Program-made: the position numbers and the translations under genes
Notes under the pieces: model-generated
The model's database searches: none
What the model was told of the DNA's origin: nothing
What the model saw: the letters and a program-made list of their open reading frames with translations, nothing else
NCBI GenBank assembly: GCA_031267995.1
Contig: JAIRXZ010000129.1
Coordinates: forward strand, 1-7,452
DNA from: Odoribacteraceae bacterium
GTDB lineage: Bacteria > Bacteroidota > Bacteroidia > Bacteroidales > Marinifilaceae
DNA: 7,452 bases
Direction: 5' to 3'
Shown: positions 1-6,298 of the stretch, one piece after another
Numbering within the stretch: position 1 is the first letter of the stretch
How the letters are laid out: each line of letters begins with the position of its first letter

Positions 1-1695
1 GATCATCTCCGCGACCGGGAGGTGAACGGTGAAGGTGCTGCCGGCACCTTTCGCGCTGGCGAGGGTGATTGTGCCTCCCAGCAAATGAACGAGTTGTCGC
101 GTGATTGTCAGCCCAAGTCCGGTGCCCTCGGCGCCGTTGTTGTGGGTGGCGTCCAGGCGGGTGAACTCCTCGAAAATCAGTCGTTGCTCCTCGTCGGTCA
201 TGCCGTCGCCGGTGTCCGCGACGGCGATCTCCATGCCCGCCGGCTCCTCGCCGACAGCCCGCGCGGAGAGGGTGACGCTGCCCTGCCCGGTGTACTTGAT
301 GGCGTTGGAAAGCAGGTTGATAACAATCCGCCGGATCTTTATCGCGTCGCCGTTGCAATCCCGGAGGAGGGCGTCGTCCACGTCGGTGAGCAGGCGGAGA
401 CCCTTGCCGCTCGCCTGCGGGAGGAGGGCGGCGGCGGTCTCCAGCAGCAATTTCCCCGGTGAGTAGCGGACGACCTCCACCTCCATTTTCCCCGCCTCCA
501 GCTTGGAATAGTCGAGCAAGTTGTTGACGAGTTGCAGGATGTGGGTGGCGGAGTTTTTCATGTTGTCGAGGAAATGGTGCTGCCGCTCGGCCAGCGGGGT
601 GTTGTCGAGCAACTCCGCGTAGCCGGTGATGGAGTTCAGCGGCGACTTGATGTCGTGCGACACGGCGAGCATCAACTTTTCCCTCCCGTTCAGGAGCTTG
701 CGGGCGTATGCGTTGGCCTCCTCCAGGGCTTTCCGGTAGCGCTGGCCACGCGAAATGTCGTTCAGGATGAGGGCGATGAAGATGATGACAAAGAGGCTCG
801 CGATCATGGCAACGGCGGCAATCGTGTGGGAGAGTTCGCGGGTGATCTCCCCCCGTTCGTCCGCGCGGGCGAGGGTGGCGCGCACCTCGTCGCTCTCCAG
901 CTCGGTGAGTATGTGCTTGATTTGTTCGGAGATGTGTTGGCCGTTGCGGAGCATGGCGATCTCCTGTCGGTAGAGTTCGCGGGTGCGCGATTGCTCCTGC
1001 TCCTGGTACTCCGTCCAGGCGGATCGGATGGTGAGGAGGGCGGTGTCCGCGTTTTGGTAGGGGGCGCGGGCGACGGGCGGCAAGGTGTCCAGGACGATGC
1101 GCTCGGAGGTGTTTACCCGCAGGACGGGGGAGGGTTTCGACTTGAAGATCGACCAAAAACCGCGCTTCGGGGGTTGAATGTAGACGGAGTCGACGCTGGT
1201 TTCGCGCCTCACGCGGATGTTTGGCGCGGCCAGGGTGGTGTCCCTGAGGGCGGAGAGGCCGGTGACGAAGCGGTCGTAGAGGTCGACGGGCGCCTGGCGC
1301 AGGTTGATCTCCACCAGGGCTTTCATGTTTTCGATTTTCTGGCTCAGCAGCGCTTGCACGGCGTTGATCTGCTGCTTTTGGCGCGGGGCGGGCAGGTGGC
1401 GGCGCAGCGAGTCCATGTCCCGCTTGACCTCCCGGATGATGCCCGCGTAGGTGGCGAGGTGGTCGCCGTCCGCGTTTCGGGAGATGGCAATGCCGAGGGT
1501 TTCGGCCTCGTAGAGCCTGGTGAGTGTCTTGGATATGAGAAAGATTCGTCGCCGGGCGTCCTGCTCCCCCGGGTCTTCTTCCGAGAGGCGGCGCGTCTGC
1601 TCGCGGATGAACCAGACGGCCGCGGCAGCTACCGCGAGGAGGATGAGGTGGCCGGTGACAAGTTTAATTTTGGTGAATTTGAATACGCCGCTCAT
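1..1695 (-). CDS. Membrane sensor histidine kinase, possibly hybrid (3' end outside window)
   Basis: An inner-membrane sensor kinase that would autophosphorylate on histidine and pass the phosphate to a response regulator. Direct translation gives 565 uninterrupted codons to the window edge. A first membrane segment lies at about residues 11-30 and a second at about 291-311, enclosing about 260 residues of probably periplasmic, largely helical sensor region that I do not recognise. The cytoplasmic part has the HisKA H-box (SHDIKSPLN, phospho-acceptor His347), the ATPase N-box (Asn464 in NLLSNAIKY), the G1 box (DTGDGM, from Asp494), an F-box (IFEEF, 507-511) and the G2 box (GTGLGL, 524-529), so the catalytic core is complete. 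The reading frame is still open after the usual end of the ATPase domain (TFTVHLP), so a receiver domain could follow, as in many Bacteroidetes hybrid kinases; this is inference. The ATG at 1695 puts membrane segment 1 right at the N-terminus and lacks a Shine-Dalgarno site. It lies 78 bp downstream of the sigma factor gene on the same strand and may be co-transcribed with it. Confidence 0.95.
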   Translation of the reverse strand, partial: MSGVFKFTKIKLVTGHLILLAVAAAAVWFIREQTRRLSEEDPGEQDARRRIFLISKTLTRLYEAETLGIAISRNADGDHLATYAGIIREVKRDMDSLRRHLPAPRQKQQINAVQALLSQKIENMKALVEINLRQAPVDLYDRFVTGLSALRDTTLAAPNIRVRRETSVDSVYIQPPKRGFWSIFKSKPSPVLRVNTSERIVLDTLPPVARAPYQNADTALLTIRSAWTEYQEQEQSRTRELYRQEIAMLRNGQHISEQIKHILTELESDEVRATLARADERGEITRELSHTIAAVAMIASLFVIIFIALILNDISRGQRYRKALEEANAYARKLLNGREKLMLAVSHDIKSPLNSITGYAELLDNTPLAERQHHFLDNMKNSATHILQLVNNLLDYSKLEAGKMEVEVVRYSPGKLLLETAAALLPQASGKGLRLLTDVDDALLRDCNGDAIKIRRIVINLLSNAIKYTGQGSVTLSARAVGEEPAGMEIAVADTGDGMTDEEQRLIFEEFTRLDATHNNGAEGTGLGLTITRQLVHLLGGTITLASAKGAGSTFTVHLPVAEMI

Positions 1696-1715
1696 GTGGT
1701 GGTGGTTAATCGTTC

Positions 1716-1735
1716 GCGCCGGCGCCCCCGCGGGG
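1716..1735. repeat. Two abutting 10-bp perfect palindromes
   Basis: Between the sigma factor and kinase genes, GCGCCGGCGC (1716-1725) is followed without a gap by CCCCGCGGGG (1726-1735). Each half is a perfect self-complementary palindrome made only of G and C. In a read-through transcript they could form small stable hairpins 20-40 nt upstream of the kinase ATG and tune its expression. No T-run follows on the minus strand, so they are not an ordinary intrinsic terminator. Their presence is directly visible; any function is speculative, and GC-rich sequence raises the odds of chance palindromes. Confidence 0.4.
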
Positions 1736-1773
1736 ACGAGGCCGGGCGAAGATAGGGATTATTTCCGAGAGTT

Positions 1774-2340
1774 TCACGCGTGGAATAGCCACGGGAGAAG
1801 GAGGGAGAGGCCGCGAAGGGCAAGGAGAAGGCGCTTTTTTCCCTCCTTTTTGTAGCTCTTGGCGGTGTTGATGGTGATGTTGAGTTCGCGGGCGATTTCG
1901 GAGATTTTGTAGCCTTCGAGGGTGTAGGTGATGACGTTGCGATATTGTCCGGGGAGCTGCTCCAGCGCCAGGATGACGCGGTGGTAGATGTCCTCCTCCA
2001 GCACCCTGTCCGGGAAAAAGTTCGCTTCGTCCTCTTGGCGGGGAAGGGTGTTGGCAAAGCGGTCTTTCACCTTTTCGTGTCGCAAGTGATTGATGCAGGC
2101 GTTCCTGGCTGACCGGTAGAGGTACTCTTTGAGGGCGGCGATATTTTCAAATTCTTTTTTCTTGCCCAGCATGGCGATGAAAATTTCCTGCACGAGGTCT
2201 TTGGCTATCTCCTCGTCGTTCACGTACTTGCAGGAAAAGAGGAGCATGGGGATATAGAATAACTCGTACAAGGCGGCGTACGCTTCGTTGCTGTCTTGCC
2301 CGAGTCGTTTTAGCAGTACATTGTATTCGTCTACCCTCAT
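1774..2340 (-). CDS. ECF-family RNA polymerase sigma-70 factor
   Basis: A 188-residue extracytoplasmic-function sigma factor, which would direct RNA polymerase to a special promoter set. Region 2 spans about residues 20-90 with the conserved stretch DLVQEIF (48-54) and ALKEYLYRSARNACINHLR (69-87). Region 4 spans about 122-175, with ALEQLPGQYRNV (125-136) leading into the helix-turn-helix EGYKISEIARELNITINTAK (142-161) that contacts the -35 element. No region 3 is present, as expected for ECF factors, and the hydrophobic C-terminus is common in Bacteroidetes members. The ATG at 2340 is chosen over an in-frame GTG at 2412. It begins with the usual MRxDEYNVLLKRL-like helix, is preceded by an A-rich leader (eight A's), and the GTG would lie only a few bases after the predicted transcription start. 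No FecR-type anti-sigma or SusC/SusD gene is adjacent; the downstream neighbour is a sensor kinase. Its codons are more AT-rich than those of the surrounding genes. Confidence 0.93.
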   Translation of the reverse strand: MRVDEYNVLLKRLGQDSNEAYAALYELFYIPMLLFSCKYVNDEEIAKDLVQEIFIAMLGKKKEFENIAALKEYLYRSARNACINHLRHEKVKDRFANTLPRQEDEANFFPDRVLEEDIYHRVILALEQLPGQYRNVITYTLEGYKISEIARELNITINTAKSYKKEGKKRLLLALRGLSLLLPWLFHA

Positions 2341-2426
2341 CGTTATTTTTTTTAATGTCACCGGTGTTTGTCTCCAGGTGCGACGAATGTCGACCAACCG
2401 GGAGGCGTACACGTCACACCCGGCCT

Positions 2427-2457
2427 CAAATGTAGGGTTTTAAATCGAATTGGGCAA
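2427..2457 (-). promoter_or_regulatory. Bacteroidetes-type promoter for the sigma factor gene
   Basis: On the minus strand TACATTTG (2434-2427) matches the Bacteroidetes -7 consensus TAnnTTTG exactly. A TTG (2457-2455) lies 20 bp upstream, in the spacing range of the -33 element. The predicted start, near 2420, gives an 80-nt leader to the ATG at 2340. The element lies downstream of the RelA/SpoT stop codon, so the sigma factor and kinase can be expressed apart from the LysM-RelA/SpoT unit. No convincing hairpin plus T-run terminator is seen between them. Confidence 0.6.
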
Positions 2458-2490
2458 CGGGGGAGGCCTTTTTGACAGGGCGGGCGCCGG

Positions 2491-4689
2491 TTAACTGTCC
2501 GTGACGGAGTCCTGCCTGGTGACGCGGGTAACTCCCGGCACGCGCTTTAGCCTGGATATCAGTTGCGATAATTGTTCCGTATTCGGGACGAGCACGGTGA
2601 TCTCCCCGTCGAAAAAGCCTTCGTTGGAGTTGATGGAGAGGCCGCGCAGCATGACGCGGGAGTCCTTGGCGATGGCTTCCGAGACACGCGTCATCATGTT
2701 CGCGTTTTCGTTCCCGGTGATTTTGAGGACGGTTTGGTAGGATGTGGCGCCCGCGTTTGTCCAGCGCGCCTTGACAACGCGGTAGGGGTAGCGCGACTGG
2801 AGGTTGATCACGTTTTTGCACTGCTCGCGGTGGATCTTGATCCCCTCGCCGATGGAGACGAAGCCCGTGATCTTGTCCCCGAAAACGGGGTTGCAGCAGC
2901 GGGAGAACTTGTACACCACGTTGTCCACGCCCCGGTCGATGAGCAGCACGTCGTCCGAGTGCCCGACGGGGGGCGTCACGTCCACCTCCCGGCGCGGGGT
3001 GGGGATCGGTTTCTCCTCCTCGTTCCTGGTGATGAACTCTTTGATCTCGGCCAGATCGTGCTTTCCCTCGCCGATAGCCTGGTAAAAATCGACGGCAAAC
3101 TTGTATTTATAGTGTTGCAACAGGCGACGAATAACATCGTCGCCCAGCTCCATTTTCCAGTTTTTGAAGCGACGGACAATCGTCTCCCTGCCGATATCGG
3201 CCAGCGCGTGGCTGTTTTCGGCGAGGAATTGGCGGATCTTGTTCCGCGCCTTGGACGTGACGGCGATGTTGAGCCAATCGGCATTCGGCTGCTGCGTGTT
3301 GGAAGTGAGGATATTCACCTGGTCGCCATTTTTCAGGACATAGCGCAGGGTTTCGTTCCGCTTATCATTGTTAACCTTGCCGCCGATGCAGCGCGACCCC
3401 ACGCCGGTGTGGATGGCATACGCGAAATCGAGCAGCGTGGCGCCGGCCGGCAACGTCTTCAGGTCGCCGGCGGGGGTAAAGACGTGCACCTCCTTATCCT
3501 TTACGTCTATCTTGATATCGTCCAACAGGTCCATCGTGCCCGCGTCGCGACTGTCGAGGATCTCCCGCAGCTCCGCCAGCCAATTTTCAATCGCCTTATC
3601 GCCCCCTCCCCCCTTGTATTTCCAGTGCGCGGCGAAGCCTTTTTCCGCGATCTCGTCCATCCGTTCCGTGCGAATCTGCACCTCCACCCACCGGTTGCCG
3701 GGGCCTAAGACGGTGGTTTGTAGCGATTCGTAGCCGTTCGACTTGGGCGCCGAAATCCAATCGCGCAGCCGCCGCGGGTTGGGCGTGTACTTATCGGCCA
3801 CTATCGAGTAAACCCGCCAGCAGTCCGCCTTCTCCTCCGCGCCCAGCGAATCGATGATAAAGCGGACGGCAAAAATGTCAAAAATCTCCTCGAACTCCAC
3901 CTGGCTCTTGCGCATCTTGTTGAGGATGGAAGCGACGGTTTTCGTCCGGTACTTCACCTTAAACTTAATCTCCCGCCGCCCCATCTCCGCGACAATCGGG
4001 GCGATAAAACCGGCGATATACTTTTCGCGCGCCTCCTTGCTCCCCTCCAGCTTCCCCGTGATAGCCTGGTAAAGAGACGGGTCGCCCAGGCGCAGGGCGC
4101 GGTCTTCCAGCTCCGACTTGATATTGTACAACCCCAACCGGTGGGTAAAAGGGATATATATATAATTAATCTCCTGCACCAAACGTTCCTGCTCCTCCCG
4201 ACTCCAGGCGTCGGCCTGCCGCGCCTCGTGCAGCTTCTCGGCCAGGAAAACCAGCTGCACCCGCACGTCCTCGGCGAAGCCCAGCAGCAGCTTGCGGAAA
4301 TTGTCCGAATCCACCACCCGGTGCGTGGCATAGATGCGACTAATCTCCTGCAGGCCATTCATAATCCGCGCCACCTTATCGCCAAAAAGAGGACGAAGTT
4401 GGCCTTCGGTAAAAGATTGCCGCCCGACGGCCTTGTGCAACAACGTACAAATCACGGAAGTGCGCCCCAGCCCGATCTCCGTGGTCACGATCATGGCCAC
4501 CTCGAACAGCCGGGCGATCTCCCCCTCCCCGGCGCGCCTCCCATCGCCATCGACGGTAGCCATATCGAAAGCCAGCCGCACCAGCCGCACCTCCTCCCGC
4601 GTGCCGAGGTTCCTGCACGACTTCAACAGCGACCGGTAGCCGCGTGGGACGGAAAAAACGCCCCCGTCATCTGCCCGTTCCATCGCCAT
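2491..4689 (-). CDS. relA: RelA/SpoT homologue, (p)ppGpp synthetase with degenerate hydrolase domain
   Basis: A long RSH protein of the stringent response, cytosolic and probably ribosome-associated, making (p)ppGpp from ATP and GDP/GTP. The 732-residue length fits full-length Bacteroidetes RSH proteins. Order: HD hydrolase fold (about 30-200), synthetase (about 235-360), TGS (about 398-462), helical linker, Cys-pair/zinc-finger-like region (Cys598, Cys599, His620, Cys624) and C-terminal ACT (about 650-728). Synthetase carboxylates are present: Asp271 in FDIFAVR and Glu336 in VEVQIRT, with Tyr320 in SNGY. The charge motif before them reads RLRD (307-310), near the RXKD of bifunctional Rel and unlike the EXDD of RelA. 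In the HD domain the usual HP is RL (60-61), the HD pair is H85-K86, the following ED is lost, and LADRLH reads LAEKLH (149-154). Hydrolase activity is therefore probably lost. The usual SLHT is SLQT (Gln324). The ATG directly follows the LysM TGA, implying translational coupling; an alternative ATG lies two codons in. I infer a synthesis-biased paralogue, with another RSH elsewhere providing hydrolysis. Confidence 0.95.
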   Translation of the reverse strand: MAMERADDGGVFSVPRGYRSLLKSCRNLGTREEVRLVRLAFDMATVDGDGRRAGEGEIARLFEVAMIVTTEIGLGRTSVICTLLHKAVGRQSFTEGQLRPLFGDKVARIMNGLQEISRIYATHRVVDSDNFRKLLLGFAEDVRVQLVFLAEKLHEARQADAWSREEQERLVQEINYIYIPFTHRLGLYNIKSELEDRALRLGDPSLYQAITGKLEGSKEAREKYIAGFIAPIVAEMGRREIKFKVKYRTKTVASILNKMRKSQVEFEEIFDIFAVRFIIDSLGAEEKADCWRVYSIVADKYTPNPRRLRDWISAPKSNGYESLQTTVLGPGNRWVEVQIRTERMDEIAEKGFAAHWKYKGGGGDKAIENWLAELREILDSRDAGTMDLLDDIKIDVKDKEVHVFTPAGDLKTLPAGATLLDFAYAIHTGVGSRCIGGKVNNDKRNETLRYVLKNGDQVNILTSNTQQPNADWLNIAVTSKARNKIRQFLAENSHALADIGRETIVRRFKNWKMELGDDVIRRLLQHYKYKFAVDFYQAIGEGKHDLAEIKEFITRNEEEKPIPTPRREVDVTPPVGHSDDVLLIDRGVDNVVYKFSRCCNPVFGDKITGFVSIGEGIKIHREQCKNVINLQSRYPYRVVKARWTNAGATSYQTVLKITGNENANMMTRVSEAIAKDSRVMLRGLSINSNEGFFDGEITVLVPNTEQLSQLISRLKRVPGVTRVTRQDSVTDS
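2900..4200. other. Zone where strand base skew changes sign
   Basis: To the left the plus strand is G/T-rich: by my count 1021-1080 has 34 G and 10 C, and 1861-1920 has 24 G and 8 C. To the right it is C/A-rich: 5521-5580 has 25 C and 8 G, and 6661-6720 has 28 C and 14 G. Inside the RelA/SpoT gene, 2701-2760 has 22 G and 12 C, while 4501-4560 has 29 C and 15 G. The kinase and LysM genes are both on the minus strand yet show opposite skew, so gene orientation does not explain it. G-rich to C-rich along the plus strand is the polarity of a replication terminus. The exact turning point cannot be set by eye. Confidence 0.6.
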
Positions 4690-6168
4690 TCAATATAACG
4701 CGTTAACCCTGATCTCGTACGCCGGCGTGTAATTGATCAGGAAAAAGCCCCGGTTCTCCAAACCGGGCATCCCCGGCAGGGGCGCGAACTTGAAACGGGT
4801 AAACTCGCCGGTACTATCCTCCCCCGCGAGGCTCTCCAGCGACCGGAAACCGTTGGCCGCCGCGTGACGAATAAAGAAAAGTCCAATATCAAAAGCCTTG
4901 AACGCCATCAGCGAAGGCTCGGCGTGAAACAACAACCGGTAGCGCGACGAAAACCCCTCCACCCGCGGATCATCCCGCCGCGCGAACGACGGCTGGAACA
5001 GCACCATATTCAACTTGAAAAGCATCTCCTCGTCAATCGCCGTGAACTTCAGCCACTCCGGGAAACCCACCACCGTCACGTGAAACCGCTCCGCCCACGC
5101 CGCCAACCCCGGCAACAAGCGGCTGGCAAGCGCCTCGTCAAGCGTCGGGAAAAGCACCACGTTCTCCCCCCCCGCGCGCATCAACTCCCGCAGAGGCGCC
5201 AGCGAACCGCCATCCCAGTGAAAAACAGTCATGCACGTATCCCCCGCCTGCAAATAACCCCGCACCCGCTCGTGCAAATCGCTCTCCTCGCCCCGCGGCG
5301 TGCCAAACGGCGGAACGATAGCCAGGACATGCCCCCGTCGCCCGCGATCCGCCGTCCACCGCGCCATCTCGTCCAGCAAGGCAGACGTCGAACCCGTCAC
5401 CTGCACGAAATTCGGAAAACGCCCCAACCCCTCCGTGCGCACCGAAAGCGGGTACACCACCGGCACGTCGCGGCGCTCCAAACGCTCCACCACCCGCGCG
5501 TAATCCCCGGCATACACCGGCCCAATCACCACGTCGGGATCAAAAACATTCACCTCCTCCGCCACGAAATCAAGCCGACCGTCCTCCCCGCGCGTATCGA
5601 ACACCTGCAAATCAATCGCGTACCCCTCGTGCTTCAGGCTATCCATCGCCAACAGCAACCCGGCGTAAAACTCCAGGAACGGCTCCGACCGCGTCGACAA
5701 CCGCCACCGCTCCCCGTCAACCGGCGCGCCCGCCTCCCCCGGCGAGGGAAAACTACTCTCCCCCGCGCCAAAAGGCAACAAAACGCTCACCTTCACGTGC
5801 CCCGACGCCCTCGGCGCCATCCCCGCCACGCCGGGCAACGGCACCAGCAAAACCTCGTCAAGCGACAGCGAAAAATCCCTCTTCCCGTTAACAACCAGCA
5901 CATCCTCCACGCTCACCCCGTAAGCCCGCGCGATCGAAAACAACGTCTGCCCCGCCTCCACCCGGTGCGAGTAAAACTCCCGCCCGTCCACCACCACCAC
6001 GTGCCCCGAACGCTCCACGCCCCCCTCCTGCCCCGCCGCCAGCCGGCAACCAAGCACCAAAACCAGCAACAAAAAACCGCGCGCCAACCCGCCGACAACC
6101 ATCGCCAACGAATGACGCGCCAACCCGCCACGCGAGGCGGGCAAACGAAAACCGAAAAATAGACCCAT
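4690..6168 (-). CDS. LysM-domain protein with periplasmic-binding-protein-like domain
   Basis: A 492-residue exported envelope protein. It opens with an arginine-containing n-region and a hydrophobic core (about 29-45). The core ends in VLGCRLAAGQ, which can be read as an imperfect lipobox with Cys41 or as a signal-peptidase I site near Ala45-Gln47. One LysM domain follows (about 66-110; HRVEAGQTLFSIARAYGVS, then LLVPL), a peptidoglycan-binding fold. The remainder (about 125-490) resembles the type-I periplasmic-binding fold of Bacteroidetes LysM/ABC-substrate-binding-like proteins: FYAGLLLAMDSL (167-178), IDLQVFDT (185-192) and DVVIGPVYAGD (212-222) are typical strand-helix elements. No transporter genes are adjacent, so a transport role is not supported; a wall-associated ligand-binding or scaffold role is inference. 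The ATG at 6168 is preferred because AGAGGAAG lies 5 nt upstream; Met23 would give a shorter signal peptide but has no such site. Codons favour G and T at third positions, the reverse of the kinase gene. Confidence 0.88.
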   Translation of the reverse strand: MGLFFGFRLPASRGGLARHSLAMVVGGLARGFLLLVLVLGCRLAAGQEGGVERSGHVVVVDGREFYSHRVEAGQTLFSIARAYGVSVEDVLVVNGKRDFSLSLDEVLLVPLPGVAGMAPRASGHVKVSVLLPFGAGESSFPSPGEAGAPVDGERWRLSTRSEPFLEFYAGLLLAMDSLKHEGYAIDLQVFDTRGEDGRLDFVAEEVNVFDPDVVIGPVYAGDYARVVERLERRDVPVVYPLSVRTEGLGRFPNFVQVTGSTSALLDEMARWTADRGRRGHVLAIVPPFGTPRGEESDLHERVRGYLQAGDTCMTVFHWDGGSLAPLRELMRAGGENVVLFPTLDEALASRLLPGLAAWAERFHVTVVGFPEWLKFTAIDEEMLFKLNMVLFQPSFARRDDPRVEGFSSRYRLLFHAEPSLMAFKAFDIGLFFIRHAAANGFRSLESLAGEDSTGEFTRFKFAPLPGMPGLENRGFFLINYTPAYEIRVNALY

Positions 6169-6173
6169 GATAT

Positions 6174-6181
6174 CTTCCTCT
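6174..6181 (-). promoter_or_regulatory. Shine-Dalgarno-like site for the LysM gene
   Basis: On the minus strand AGAGGAAG lies 5 nt before the ATG at 6168. It is the only recognisable purine-rich ribosome site in the window; the other starts have A-rich or unremarkable leaders, as is usual in Bacteroidetes. It decides the LysM start in favour of 6168 over Met23 at 6102. Confidence 0.5.
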
Positions 6182-6191
6182 TTTTTCCAAG

Positions 6192-6199
6192 CAAAAGTA
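6192..6199 (-). promoter_or_regulatory. -7 element for the LysM-RelA/SpoT operon
   Basis: On the minus strand TACTTTTG (6199-6192) matches TAnnTTTG exactly. Transcription would begin near 6185, leaving a leader of about 17 nt that contains the Shine-Dalgarno-like site. No good -33 TTTG is seen at the standard spacing; a T-run lies upstream in an AT-rich stretch. Confidence 0.6.
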
Positions 6200-6231
6200 G
6201 TAAATCACGCGGATATTTGAAAAAAGACCAC

Positions 6232-6239
6232 TAAATTTG
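6232..6239 (+). promoter_or_regulatory. -7 element for the PASTA-pseudouridine synthase operon
   Basis: TAAATTTG matches the Bacteroidetes -7 consensus TAnnTTTG exactly. A TTTG at 6216-6219 is the nearest -33 candidate, but the 12-bp gap is shorter than usual. A start near 6246 would give a leader of about 50 nt that includes a run of seven C's (6262-6268). The element sits about 33 bp from the opposing LysM -7 element, so the two promoters share DNA. Confidence 0.55.
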
Positions 6240-6298
6240 CCCTCCACATCCCGGACGGGCACCCCCCCGACGGCAAAAATCACCCACAAACACCCCCT

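Noticed and set aside
532..1755. A 407-codon open frame on the plus strand opposite the kinase
   Set aside because: The opposite strand encodes a complete HisKA/ATPase core; this frame is Val/Gly/Asp-rich and repetitive, as expected of a shadow in high-GC DNA.
1743..1755. TATCTTCG on the minus strand as a separate kinase promoter
   Set aside because: It has one mismatch in the key TTTG part of the -7 element and no clear -33 partner; co-transcription with the sigma factor is simpler.
2341..2412. Upstream GTG start extending the sigma factor by 24 residues
   Set aside because: The extension is not part of the ECF fold, and the GTG lies only a few bases after the predicted transcription start.
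2461..2490. Intrinsic terminator after the RelA/SpoT gene
   Set aside because: There are short GC palindromes (GGCGCC, AGGCCT), but no stem of useful length followed by a T-run on the minus strand.
2572..3708. A 378-codon open frame on the plus strand opposite the RelA/SpoT gene
   Set aside because: It lies antisense to the conserved synthetase, TGS and C-terminal regions and has no recognisable motifs.
4154..4181. The AT block as a XerCD dif site
   Set aside because: It does not line up well with the two 11-bp arms around a 6-bp centre known from other dif sites, and it falls inside conserved coding sequence. I keep it only as a low-interest observation.
4864..6162. A 432-codon open frame on the plus strand opposite the LysM gene
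   Set aside because: Its translation is almost only Arg, Pro, His and Gln with no domain-like pattern. It is an antisense shadow caused by the strong base skew of the LysM gene, which has a signal peptide and a recognisable LysM domain.
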